This document shows, piece after piece, positions 16,139-24,511 of a stretch of 41,640 nucleotides of DNA; position 1 is the first letter of the stretch, and each line of letters opens with the position of its first letter. The position numbers and the translations under genes are program-made. Origin of the DNA: Oscillospiraceae bacterium (GTDB lineage: Bacteria > Bacillota > Clostridia > Oscillospirales > Ruminococcaceae); the NCBI GenBank assembly GCA_017547525.1, contig JAFYPL010000015.1:1-41640 (forward strand). Reading direction: 5' to 3'. Under the pieces are notes generated by a model. It was not told the DNA's origin. It saw only the letters and a list, made by a program, of their open reading frames with translations, and searched no databases.

Positions 16139-16984
16139 ATGACAAATCCATACAAACAATCCTATAAGCAGAATCTTATTGACAATGTAAGTCTAGCTAT
16201 TTTTAATTGTGGCCTCCAGAGTTGTGCACCAGAACATTCATGGGGCCCTGGTGTAAGGGACCATTTTCTCATACATTTTGTTATTTCCGGAAAAGGTAAA
16301 TATACCTGTGGTGGTAAAACATATCAGTTGAAAGCCGGTGATATGTTCCTTATAAAACCATCTCAGATTGTTACATACATTGCGGACGAAAACGACCCTT
16401 GGGAATACTATTGGGTAGGCTTTAACGGTACATACGCACAGAAAGCTGTATCTTCACTGCCTTTTAAAGATTCCTCTCCTGTTTACACTCCAAAAGATTA
16501 TGATAATTGTAAAGAACTGCTGTATCAGATTTACGCTCATAGCGGCAATACAATCAGTCATTCTACAGCAATGATAGGTTATCTGTACCTTTTCCTTGCA
16601 AAACTTATTGAAGAAAGTAGCCTGATTTCACCTACACCGTCAGTAACACAGTCCAGCTATGTTATTGAAGCTATCAAATACATTCAGTGCAACTATTCCA
16701 CAAATATAAGCGTGGATGATATTGCCAATGCTGTAGGCATCAGCCGCAGCCATCTGTATCGTGTATTTGTTTCCAATCTGGAACAGTCACCTATAGATTA
16801 TCTTACTGAATACCGTATAAATGAAGCATGTAACCTGATCAAAAATACCAACCTGTCTATATCGCAAATTGCGGTATCTGTAGGCTTTTTTGACCAGTTT
16901 TATTTCTCCAGAGTATTCAAAAAAATCAAAAATATGCCACCAAGCAAATATCTTCAGAGTATAGAAAACCAAGGAGAAGTATGA
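16139..16984 (+). CDS. AraC family transcriptional regulator
   Basis: A 281-residue regulator with the two-domain plan. The N-terminal cupin-like ligand domain has DHFLIHFVISGKGKYTCGGK, LKAGDMFLIKPSQIVTY and EYYWVGFNG, as in sugar-responsive AraC proteins. The C-terminal hundred residues hold two helix-turn-helix motifs (ISVDDIANAVGISRSHLYRV and ISQIAVSVGFFDQFYFSRVF followed by PSKYL). These proteins usually sense a sugar and activate transport or hydrolase genes. Its stop overlaps the next start by four bases (ATGA), so it is coupled to a sugar-binding-like lipoprotein. No transporter or glycosidase lies nearby. Confidence 0.93.
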   Translation: MTNPYKQSYKQNLIDNVSLAIFNCGLQSCAPEHSWGPGVRDHFLIHFVISGKGKYTCGGKTYQLKAGDMFLIKPSQIVTYIADENDPWEYYWVGFNGTYAQKAVSSLPFKDSSPVYTPKDYDNCKELLYQIYAHSGNTISHSTAMIGYLYLFLAKLIEESSLISPTPSVTQSSYVIEAIKYIQCNYSTNISVDDIANAVGISRSHLYRVFVSNLEQSPIDYLTEYRINEACNLIKNTNLSISQIAVSVGFFDQFYFSRVFKKIKNMPPSKYLQSIENQGEV

Positions 16985-17895
16985 GAGTAATTAAAGTTTT
17001 ATTATCTTTAATGATCTGCGCATTCATTTTCACCGGATGTATACAGGAAAAAGAAGAAATACCCGAATATCATCTGAACATAATAGCAGAATCATTCCAA
17101 TCTGCATATGATTACTACAAACCTTCAGAACGTGAAGATGTAAAATATCTTTTACAGTCAGCCGATACTTATTCTGAGTTTCTGACAGAAGAAACTGCAG
17201 AATACATCCTCAGTGTTACAGTCTGCGATGCCAATATATCTACAGAAACTGCACAGTCTATAGCTGATATCTGCAAAACTGAAAATATACCTGTATTTTT
17301 CCTTATGAATGATATAGATAAATCTGTTCTGGACAGCTATGACAAATGCTATTGTATCAGTGCAGACTACGCGTATATCGGTGAACAGTTTGCAAGAAAA
17401 ATAAACGAACTCTGGGAAAATGAAATAATCGATAAAAACGGAGACCGTATATTTACATTCTCTGTTGTAAAGCCAGAAATTCTCAGTAATATTTATCAGA
17501 ATTTCTACGATGCTTTTCTGCTTAATATCGAATTACTGGGTATACCATTGCAGCAACTGGATGAAATATTCCTTACTAAAGGCGATGTACTGGATTATTG
17601 CAACAGCAATAAAACCAAAAATGAAACTTTCATCATACTTGAAAGTGACTATCTCAACCTTTTCCCTGAAAACTATCAGCCACACCGAGAAGGCGTGGAA
17701 ATAATCGGTATGAACTTTAATGCCATTGACAATTATCGGGCGTATCCTTATATGAGACTGTGTTTTATCGACTACACAAAATATTTTGATGCAAGAGACC
17801 GGATAATCAATAATATCAACAATAAAGTTTATCCATTTGAAAATCTCGAATACAACATTATAGATAAATACATTTACATTAAACCTACAATTTAA
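16981..17895 (+). CDS. Lipoprotein, diverged MglB-like periplasmic sugar-binding fold
   Basis: The 304-residue protein has a lipoprotein signal peptide (MRVIKVLLSLMICAFIFTGC, lipobox FTGC). The rest resembles the type 1 periplasmic-binding fold of galactose-binding MglB proteins: FLMNDIDKSVLDSYDKCYCI and a DKNGDR segment correspond to the region around the MglB calcium loop, in the same order. It is shorter than MglB and lacks an obvious N-terminal sugar-binding motif, so binding may be altered. It begins within the AraC stop codon and has no permease or ATPase partner, so a surface sensor or sequestering role tied to the AraC regulator is an inference. Confidence 0.65.
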   Translation: MRVIKVLLSLMICAFIFTGCIQEKEEIPEYHLNIIAESFQSAYDYYKPSEREDVKYLLQSADTYSEFLTEETAEYILSVTVCDANISTETAQSIADICKTENIPVFFLMNDIDKSVLDSYDKCYCISADYAYIGEQFARKINELWENEIIDKNGDRIFTFSVVKPEILSNIYQNFYDAFLLNIELLGIPLQQLDEIFLTKGDVLDYCNSNKTKNETFIILESDYLNLFPENYQPHREGVEIIGMNFNAIDNYRAYPYMRLCFIDYTKYFDARDRIINNINNKVYPFENLEYNIIDKYIYIKPTI

Positions 17896-17903
17896 AGAAA
17901 ATA

Positions 17904-19256
17904 ATGCTGAAAAAGAACGATATAATTACAACTGAAATCATAGATTACTCCAGCGACGGTAATGGTGTGGCTAAATATAACAATATGGTTATTTTTGTAC
18001 CATTTACAGCTGTGGGTGACCTGTGCGAAATAAAAATAGTAAAAGTCCTGTCCGGATATAGCTTTGGCAGATGCGAAAAAATTATAACTGCATCATCTGA
18101 CAGGGTTACACCCGCATGCCCTATCTCCCGTACATGCGGTGGTTGCGATTTCCAGCACATCAGTTATGAAGCAGAGAAAAAAGCAAAACACAATTTTGTA
18201 AAATCTGTTTTTGAAAGAATTGCAAAACTCGACTGTGAAATACGCCCTACTATGTCCTGTGATGAACCTGCAAGATACAGAAACAAAGCTCAGTTTCCTG
18301 TAGGTTGCGATGAAAAAGGCAAAGCTGTAACAGGTTTCTATGCACAGCGCAGTCATAGGGTTATTCCATGTGAAGACTGTCTTTTACAGCCTGTAGAGTT
18401 AAATGAAATAGCACAACGAACTGTTCAGCTTATGAACGAAATGAAAATCAAGGCCTATGACGAAGAAAAACGCTCCGGTGTTATCCGTCATATTTATCTG
18501 CGTAAAGCATGGGTTACAGGACAGATAATGCTGTGCCTGGTATGCACAAAATCTGATTTTAAAAACAAAGACCAGCTTTGTGTAGCTTTAAAATCAGAGT
18601 TCCCGGATATATCAACAATAGTTATCAATGTAAATAACAAAAACACAAACGTTATTCTGGGCGATAAAAACTATACTATACTGGGAGATGGCAAAATCAA
18701 AGACACTCTGTGCGGTGTAGAAGTTGAAATCAGCCCTCACTCTTTCTATCAGGTTAACCATGATGGTGCAGAACAGTTGTACACAATAGCTAAAGATGCA
18801 CTGGAACTGAAAGGCGATGAAATACTTCTGGACATGTACTGCGGTGCGGGTTCAATCGGCCTGTCTATGGCAGATAAAGTAAAATCGCTGGTTGGCGTGG
18901 AAATTATCCCTCAGGCCGTAGAAAACGCCCGAATAAACGCAAGAAAAATGGGACTGAACAATGCACGATTTATATGTGCAGATGCCAAAGATGCGGCAAA
19001 AATGCTGCTGGAAGAAAACTTCCTGCCTGATGTCGTTGTTGTTGACCCACCTAGAAAAGGCTGTGATGAAGATACACTGAATGCTATTATTTCTATGAAC
19101 GTACCTAAAATCGCTATGATCAGTTGCAATCATGCCACAGCTGCACGTGACTGCAAATACCTGAGCGAACATGGATATAAAGTACACTTTGTTCAGCCTT
19201 ATGATATGTTCCCTCGCACAAAGCATGTAGAGTGCGTAATTCTCTTAACCAAATAA
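17904..19256 (+). CDS. rlmD: 23S rRNA (uracil-C5)-methyltransferase RlmD/RlmCD
   Basis: A 450-residue SAM-dependent RNA m5U methyltransferase. It has an N-terminal TRAM domain (residues 1-60), an iron-sulfur site (ACPISRTCGGC plus the later CEDC), the SAM motif LDMYCGAGSIGLSMA, VVVDPPRKGCDE and the catalytic-Cys region MISCNHATAARD. In Gram-positives one enzyme often modifies U747 and U1939; which sites this one uses cannot be told from sequence. It begins eight bases after the lipoprotein stop with a weak SD, so it may ride on the same transcript. Confidence 0.93.
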   Translation: MLKKNDIITTEIIDYSSDGNGVAKYNNMVIFVPFTAVGDLCEIKIVKVLSGYSFGRCEKIITASSDRVTPACPISRTCGGCDFQHISYEAEKKAKHNFVKSVFERIAKLDCEIRPTMSCDEPARYRNKAQFPVGCDEKGKAVTGFYAQRSHRVIPCEDCLLQPVELNEIAQRTVQLMNEMKIKAYDEEKRSGVIRHIYLRKAWVTGQIMLCLVCTKSDFKNKDQLCVALKSEFPDISTIVINVNNKNTNVILGDKNYTILGDGKIKDTLCGVEVEISPHSFYQVNHDGAEQLYTIAKDALELKGDEILLDMYCGAGSIGLSMADKVKSLVGVEIIPQAVENARINARKMGLNNARFICADAKDAAKMLLEENFLPDVVVVDPPRKGCDEDTLNAIISMNVPKIAMISCNHATAARDCKYLSEHGYKVHFVQPYDMFPRTKHVECVILLTK

Positions 19257-19260
19257 TACT

Positions 19261-19728
19261 ATGATAAACAAAGTAGATTTATTTTTCGAAAATGCAGAAC
19301 TGATTTCAGAAAAACTCGGTATTGTTCCCCTGCTGTATGGCTCGCTGGGGCTTGAATATCTTACAGGGTACAACCTTAATGCAGATGATATAGATATACT
19401 TATTCCAAAAATCTATGTCAGAGAAAAATGGCCGATATTTAAATCTCTTCTTGAAGAAAACGGCTATGTACTCATTGATGAAAACGAGCACGAATTCGTA
19501 AAATACAATATCTGTTATGCATTTTCCTATATCGAAGATCTCCAACCATTTGCAGGTATCTGTATAGACGAAATTCCTGTTTTAAGCAAAAACAATGTAC
19601 AGTTCAGACTTTTATCTCTGACACAGTACCTAAAAGTTTATACTGCTTCATCAAAAGATGGTTACAGGATAAATACAAGAGAGAAAAAAGATATAGAAAA
19701 AATTTCTTTTATAAAAAATCTTCTCTAA
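19261..19728 (+). CDS. Nucleotidyltransferase-like protein
   Basis: A 155-residue protein with the polymerase-beta-type start LLYGSLGLEYLTG followed by NADDIDILIPK, the G-S...D-x-D pattern of minimal nucleotidyltransferases. The conserved G-S is embedded in a longer loop than in MNT/HEPN antitoxins, and no HEPN partner is adjacent. Homologs are sometimes labelled phosphoribosylanthranilate isomerase in databases, a name this sequence does not support. It begins four bases after the rlmD stop and ends at the shared terminator 19749-19774. Substrate unknown. Confidence 0.6.
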   Translation: MINKVDLFFENAELISEKLGIVPLLYGSLGLEYLTGYNLNADDIDILIPKIYVREKWPIFKSLLEENGYVLIDENEHEFVKYNICYAFSYIEDLQPFAGICIDEIPVLSKNNVQFRLLSLTQYLKVYTASSKDGYRINTREKKDIEKISFIKNLL

Positions 19729-19748
19729 AATATTTAGTACACAATAAA

Positions 19749-19774
19749 AAAAGCAGGGCTTCTGCCCTGCTTTT
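19749..19774. terminator. Bidirectional terminator
   Basis: AAAAGCAGGGC (19749-19759) pairs with GCCCTGCTTTT (19764-19774) around TTCT. It ends the plus-strand AraC-rlmD group and the minus-strand gene that stops at 19775. Confidence 0.92.
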
Positions 19775-20347
19775 CTATTTGTTTTCTTCTATATATTTTC
19801 GCCATACTTCAGGAAATTTTTCTCTTACAAATTTTGCATATGAGCAATCCGGTGTGTTTATCATTTCCTTTTCTCTTACATATGCGCCAACCATACCATG
19901 CCAGTTTTCAATCCGTTTCTCACTTTTATCTTCAAAACGGCCTATTTTCATTTTACCTTCTTTTACGTACTGCCGAAACAACTGATATGCATCATCTACT
20001 TTTGTCACTCCTGTAACTTTCATTGGTGTTGTGCCCAGTCTGGCACATGGTATATTTTTAAAAGGCAGTACATCTTCTTCACTGACTTCTACTTCGTAAA
20101 TATATCCGCTTACCCCCTGTGATACTTCTTTCAAAGCATCCGGATAGAGTTCGTGATATACAGGCACACCTGTTTCTTTATCAAATCCGTACGGAAACCA
20201 GTAATATGGTCTTTCCACAGCATTACAAAGATAAAATGCTGCAACTACGTCAATTGTAGACATATAGATATATGGGCGGTCGTGGTCTGCCTGATGCGGT
20301 ATCAAAGTCTCTATCTCTGCCGTGTTACTTCCGTGAAAAAGAATCAT
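19775..20347 (-). CDS. Unknown protein with ADP-ribosyltransferase-like pattern
   Basis: A 190-residue soluble protein, MILFHGSNTAEIETLIPHQA at the start. LFHGS, then IYMSTIDVVAAFYL, then SGYIYEVEV follow the order H-G, Y-x-T with AA, and I-Y-x-V-E seen in small ADP-ribosyltransferases of the Arr type, but the overall similarity is weak and I do not recognise the family. The ATG has an AGGAG SD, and a good promoter lies at 20381-20408. It stands alone between two terminators. It could equally be an unrelated clostridial orphan family. Confidence 0.6.
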   Translation of the reverse strand: MILFHGSNTAEIETLIPHQADHDRPYIYMSTIDVVAAFYLCNAVERPYYWFPYGFDKETGVPVYHELYPDALKEVSQGVSGYIYEVEVSEEDVLPFKNIPCARLGTTPMKVTGVTKVDDAYQLFRQYVKEGKMKIGRFEDKSEKRIENWHGMVGAYVREKEMINTPDCSYAKFVREKFPEVWRKYIEENK

Positions 20348-20380
20348 TTTATTGCTCCTGTAATTTCTTTATTTTCTATG

Positions 20381-20408
20381 ATTATAAATGTCCAGTACTA
20401 TAAATCAA
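20381..20408 (-). promoter_or_regulatory. Promoter of the ADP-ribosyltransferase-like gene
   Basis: TTGATT (20403-20408), 16 bases, TATAAT (20381-20386) on the minus strand, 33 bases before the start codon. Confidence 0.65.
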
Positions 20409-20448
20409 GAATTGAAATATATAGCCTGAAATGATATAATATGTACAC

Positions 20449-20479
20449 AAAGACAGATACTCTGTGAGTATCTGTCTTT
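20449..20479 (-). terminator. Terminator of the M42 peptidase gene
   Basis: AAAGACAGATACTC (20449-20462) pairs perfectly with GAGTATCTGTCTTT (20466-20479), loop TGT, just after the peptidase stop. The following T-run on the minus strand is short. Confidence 0.8.
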
Positions 20480-20483
20480 TATT

Positions 20484-21512
20484 TTATTTCAGGTATTCAG
20501 CCAGCAGTCTGTATGTATTTGTCAGACCATCAACATGGCTTCTTTCGTAGCCATGGGAAGCATAAACGCCAGGGCCGATAAGACCGTGACGAATATCAAA
20601 ACCAGCCTTAAGTGTAACATCTACGTCTGAACCGTAGAATGGGTAAATATCAATTGCATAATCCACTTCTGCAGATTTTGCGCTGGAAACAAGATCATTC
20701 ACAACATCATAATTGTATGGACCGGCTGAGTCTTTTGAACAGATAGAAACCTGTGTTTCTTTGCAATTAAGACCTGCACCAACACAGCCCATATCCACGC
20801 TGATCATATCTTTTACATCTGCAGGGATACCGGCAGCAGCACCATGACCTACTTCTTCATATACTGTGAACATAAGGTATACTTTTCTATTCAGTTCCAT
20901 TCCTTCTTTAACTGCTTTTGCAAGTGTCAGCAGAATTGCAGCTGATGCTTTGTCATCAAGGAAGCGGCTCTTGATAAAACCACTTTCTGTAATAGTAAAT
21001 CTTGGGTTTACTGCTACAAAATCACCTGTTTCGATACCCAGTTTTTTAGTGTCATCTCTTGAATAAACTTTTTCATCCAGCAGAAGTTCCAGATTGCCAT
21101 CGAAACTTCTAGGAGCAGTACCTGCTTCGCGATTTACATGCGTGGATGCATTTTCAATCTGGAAAGTGCCTTCGTATTTCTTGCCATCACGTGTAATAAC
21201 CCATGCAGTTTCTGTTTCCACATTAGCAGCAGTAAGGCCCCCCAGTGGTGTAACCATAAGGGCACCATTACCCTTCACTGTTTTCACCATTGCTCCCAAT
21301 GTGTCTACGTGTGCAGCCAGCATAAGGGCATTTTCGCCTTCATTCAGTGCGCAGATAACACCACCCTTATGCAGGGAATATGGTTTGTAACCCATATTTT
21401 CAAGTTCTGACGTAAGGTATGCGCATACTTCCTTTGTATAACCTGTAGGACTAGGAATAGACAGCAATTTTTCCAGCTGTACCAGCATATATTCTTTAAG
21501 ATTCTGTTTCAT
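20484..21512 (-). CDS. M42 family metallopeptidase
   Basis: A 342-residue dinuclear-zinc aminopeptidase of the M42 (glutamyl aminopeptidase/endoglucanase-M-like) group. Metal and catalytic motifs appear in order: AAHVDTLG, FLDDKASAA, FTVYEEVGHG, ISVDMGCVG and the final SHGYERSHVDG. These enzymes form large tetrahedral cytosolic particles that trim peptides. The insert between the first His and the Asp-Asp corresponds to the usual dimerisation domain. A consensus promoter (21542-21570) and an AGGAGAG SD precede the gene, and a hairpin follows. It is monocistronic. Confidence 0.93.
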   Translation of the reverse strand: MKQNLKEYMLVQLEKLLSIPSPTGYTKEVCAYLTSELENMGYKPYSLHKGGVICALNEGENALMLAAHVDTLGAMVKTVKGNGALMVTPLGGLTAANVETETAWVITRDGKKYEGTFQIENASTHVNREAGTAPRSFDGNLELLLDEKVYSRDDTKKLGIETGDFVAVNPRFTITESGFIKSRFLDDKASAAILLTLAKAVKEGMELNRKVYLMFTVYEEVGHGAAAGIPADVKDMISVDMGCVGAGLNCKETQVSICSKDSAGPYNYDVVNDLVSSAKSAEVDYAIDIYPFYGSDVDVTLKAGFDIRHGLIGPGVYASHGYERSHVDGLTNTYRLLAEYLK

Positions 21513-21541
21513 AAAACTCTCCTGTATTATTATTTATGTTT

Positions 21542-21570
21542 ATTATATTATTACCATAGATTCTTTGCAA
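21542..21570 (-). promoter_or_regulatory. Promoter of the M42 peptidase gene
   Basis: TTGCAA (21565-21570), 17 bases, TATAAT (21542-21547) on the minus strand. Just upstream of the -35 lies an inverted repeat AACAAA-N4-TTTGTT (21578-21593), a possible operator. Confidence 0.75.
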
Positions 21571-21647
21571 TACTATTAACAAACATATTTGTTATTTCAA
21601 GTATTACTGTTTCACTTACATTTTACATACATTTCACCTTGCATGAA

Positions 21648-21676
21648 TAGAAACTTTACATATCCGATGATATAAT
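21648..21676 (+). promoter_or_regulatory. Extended -10 promoter of the Na/Pi cotransporter
   Basis: TGATATAAT gives an extended -10 with TATAAT at 21671-21676. The -35 (TAGAAA, 21648-21653, 17-base spacer) is poor, which is common for extended -10 promoters. Confidence 0.55.
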
Positions 21677-21734
21677 TCAAATCGTGTGAAAGTACACAAT
21701 CAATCAAGACATGTATTTATTTTTAGGAGTATTT

Positions 21735-23486
21735 ATGAGTATATTCAACTTATTTTCCCTGATGGGTGGCCTGGCTTTGTTTATGTATGGTATGGACGTT
21801 ATGGGAAAAGCTTTGGAAAAGGCTGCTGGCAGTAAACTCAGTTCTATTCTGAGCAAAATGACATCAAATCCGCTGAAAGGGTTTCTTCTGGGTCTTGGCG
21901 TTACAGCTGTTATACAGTCATCATCAGCCACAACTGTTATGGTTGTTGGTTTTGTAAACTCTGGTATTATGAGTCTGAAACAGGCTATTGGTATCATTAT
22001 GGGTGCCAATGTTGGCACCACAGTAACAGCCTGGATTCTTTCTCTTACCGGTCTGCAGGGTGACAGCTTTATTATAAAAATGCTGAAACCTTCTTCATTT
22101 GCACCAATACTGGCATTCATCGGTCTGCTGTTGTATATGAGTAGCAAAAGAGATAAAAAGAAAAATATGGGTACTATACTTTTAGGCTTTACTATATTGA
22201 TGACAGGTATGGATATGATGTCCGCAGCTGTAAAACCACTTAGTACCATTCCACAGTTTCAGCAACTGTTTGTAAAATTCCAGAATCCAATTTTGGGTGT
22301 ACTGGTAGGTGCAATTGTAACAGCTATCATACAGTCTTCTTCTGCATCTGTGGGTATCCTGCAGGCCCTGTCTTCAACAGGAGCTATTACATTTGGTAGT
22401 GCACTCCCTATTATTATGGGGCAGAATATCGGTACATGTATTACCGCTATCCTTTCTTCTTTCGGTACAACAAAAAACGCCAAAAGAACTGCTGCCGTTC
22501 ATCTGTATTTCAACATTACCGGTGTTATAGTGTGCATGATTCTATTCTACAGTCTCAATTCGATTTTCAGCTTCGAGTTTGTAAATGGAGTTGCTGACCA
22601 GAGAGGCATTGCCATTGTACATACTGCATTCAATATCATTACTACTGCTATACTGCTGCCATGTGCAGGTATCTTAGAAAAAGTGGCAATTGCTTCTATC
22701 AAAGATGATGAAGAAAAAGAAGAATTTGCACTGCTGGATGAACGTCTGTTGCTGACACCTTCTGTAGCCGTTGAAAGAAGTAAAACAGTTGTAAATGACA
22801 TGGCCGACATTGCTTTGAAAGGCTTTGAAAAAGCTACATCTGCAATCGTTTCTTATACAGATGAGCTGTACGATGAAATACGTGATATGGAAAAACAGGT
22901 AGATAAATATGAAGATAAACTCGGCTCTTACCTGGTACAACTTTCACAGTACAATATGAGTACAGCTGATAACCATGAAGTAAGCAAAATACTGCATGTT
23001 ATCAATGACTTTGAACGTATAAGCGACTATTCTGTAAACGCAACACATGCTGCAAAAGAAATGCAGGAAAAATCCATTACTTTCTCTGATGAGGCCATGA
23101 AAGAAATCGATGTTCTAAAAAATGCAACAGTGGAACTAACTAATATTACTACAGTGGCTTTCAAAGAAAACAATATGTCTGCTGCTGGTGAAATTGAACC
23201 TTTACAGCATATAATTAATGAATTGATAATGGAAATCAAAAATAACCATATCAGTCGTCTAAAAAACAAAGAATGTACTATCGAACTCGGTTTTGTTCTT
23301 TCTGATGTACTTAATGCATATGAAAGATGTGCAGCACACTGTGCAAACATTGGTATATCCGTTATCGAAGCTTCAAAAGAAAGCTTTGCACCACACGAAT
23401 CCTCCAGAAACTATCGCAAAGATACACATTCTGCGTATCAGATGAATTATAGAAAATATAAAGAGAAATACTCAATTTTGATGTAA
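21735..23486 (+). CDS. Na+/phosphate cotransporter family protein with PhoU-like tail
   Basis: A 583-residue protein of the NptA type. Two inverted membrane repeats carry the duplicated QSSSATTVMVVGFVN and QSSSASVGILQALSS motifs that bind Na+ and phosphate. After the last membrane segment (about residue 320) comes a helical PhoU-like domain of paired coiled coils. The start at 21735 is chosen for its AGGAG SD; an ATG eight codons earlier lacks one. It probably imports phosphate at high supply. It is monocistronic with its own promoter and a terminator shared with gpsA. Confidence 0.92.
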   Translation: MSIFNLFSLMGGLALFMYGMDVMGKALEKAAGSKLSSILSKMTSNPLKGFLLGLGVTAVIQSSSATTVMVVGFVNSGIMSLKQAIGIIMGANVGTTVTAWILSLTGLQGDSFIIKMLKPSSFAPILAFIGLLLYMSSKRDKKKNMGTILLGFTILMTGMDMMSAAVKPLSTIPQFQQLFVKFQNPILGVLVGAIVTAIIQSSSASVGILQALSSTGAITFGSALPIIMGQNIGTCITAILSSFGTTKNAKRTAAVHLYFNITGVIVCMILFYSLNSIFSFEFVNGVADQRGIAIVHTAFNIITTAILLPCAGILEKVAIASIKDDEEKEEFALLDERLLLTPSVAVERSKTVVNDMADIALKGFEKATSAIVSYTDELYDEIRDMEKQVDKYEDKLGSYLVQLSQYNMSTADNHEVSKILHVINDFERISDYSVNATHAAKEMQEKSITFSDEAMKEIDVLKNATVELTNITTVAFKENNMSAAGEIEPLQHIINELIMEIKNNHISRLKNKECTIELGFVLSDVLNAYERCAAHCANIGISVIEASKESFAPHESSRNYRKDTHSAYQMNYRKYKEKYSILM

Positions 23487-23489
23487 AAA

Positions 23490-23517
23490 AAACACACCCT
23501 TTTACAAGGGTGTGTTT
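23490..23517. terminator. Bidirectional terminator
   Basis: AAACACACCCTT (23490-23501) pairs with AAGGGTGTGTTT (23506-23517), followed by CTTTTT on the plus strand and A-rich sequence on the other side. It serves the cotransporter and gpsA. Confidence 0.9.
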
Positions 23518-23524
23518 CTTTTTA

Positions 23525-24493
23525 TCAGTAAGTATTTTCAAATTCCTGTTTTACATCTCTGGAGAACAGCTGTGAGAGGGCTTCTCTGGCTTCTGCACCA
23601 TTGTAAAGAACATCATATACCAATTTTGATATAGGCATTTCTACGTTATATTCGGCAGAAAGTTTCATAAGAGCTTTAACAGTAGCTGCACCTTCAGCCA
23701 GTTTAGCGTACGGCTGTTGAGTAATAAACTTCTCACCGAACATTCTGTTCTGGCTGTGTGGTGAGAACAGAGTAGCTTCATAGTCACCAAGATGAGAAAG
23801 ACCATATGCAGACAGCTCGTTACCGCCCATTGCATTTATCAGACGTGATACTTCTCTGGCACCACGAGCCATAAGTGCACCTTTAAGACTGGAGAGACCT
23901 TCACCATCCAGCATACCTGCAGCAATACCGATAACATTTTTTGCAGCTGCGCCAATTTCAGTACCGATGATATCATCCCCCAGATAAAGTCTGATAAGGT
24001 CAGTGGAGAATTTACTTACAACATCATTGATAACAGCCTTATCTTCACTGTCCACAACCATACAGTTAGGAATACCAGCCATAAAGTCCTGCACATGACC
24101 AGGGCCTACCCACACGCATATATTGATATACTGGCGGATAGTTTCTTTTACAATTGTGGACAGGCGCTCACCTGTTTCACTTTCAATGCCTTTCATACAC
24201 AGGATAAATGTTTTACCGTGTACATTATACTGGTTGATTCTTTCACAGAAACTGCGCAGATGCTGTGCGCTGATAGAAATTACTATATAATCTGCTCGAT
24301 CGAGTGCTTTACTAAGATCTGGCTCAAGCACAAGATTATCAGGCAGTTCCAGATAGGAGTTTTTTCTTTCTTTAAGAAGCTGTTCGTAGTCAGGGCTGCC
24401 TTCAAGGCCCCACAGGGCTACATTATTTTTACGGCTGTGATATACAGCCAGAAAAGTACCCCAACGGCCTGAGCCTAAAACTGTAACATTCAT
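23525..24493 (-). CDS. gpsA: Glycerol-3-phosphate dehydrogenase [NAD(P)+]
   Basis: A 322-residue enzyme reducing dihydroxyacetone phosphate to sn-glycerol-3-phosphate for phospholipids. The Rossmann motif is VLGSGRWGTFLA, the GPGHVQDFMAGIPN block replaces the more usual GPSHAEE, and the catalytic Lys sits in GAAAKNVIGIAAGMLDG. GARE...LSHLGDYEAT and SQNRMFGE complete the substrate site. The variant residues mark a diverged subfamily, but no key residue is missing. It starts 18 bases after the SGNH gene stop and is likely co-transcribed with it. Confidence 0.88.
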   Translation of the reverse strand: MNVTVLGSGRWGTFLAVYHSRKNNVALWGLEGSPDYEQLLKERKNSYLELPDNLVLEPDLSKALDRADYIVISISAQHLRSFCERINQYNVHGKTFILCMKGIESETGERLSTIVKETIRQYINICVWVGPGHVQDFMAGIPNCMVVDSEDKAVINDVVSKFSTDLIRLYLGDDIIGTEIGAAAKNVIGIAAGMLDGEGLSSLKGALMARGAREVSRLINAMGGNELSAYGLSHLGDYEATLFSPHSQNRMFGEKFITQQPYAKLAEGAATVKALMKLSAEYNVEMPISKLVYDVLYNGAEAREALSQLFSRDVKQEFENTY

Positions 24494-24511
24494 AAATTAC
24501 CTCATTTAAAA

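Noticed and set aside
19261-19728. MNT/HEPN toxin-antitoxin module
   Set aside because: The nucleotidyltransferase pattern is present, but there is no HEPN partner on either side and the protein is longer than typical MNT antitoxins.
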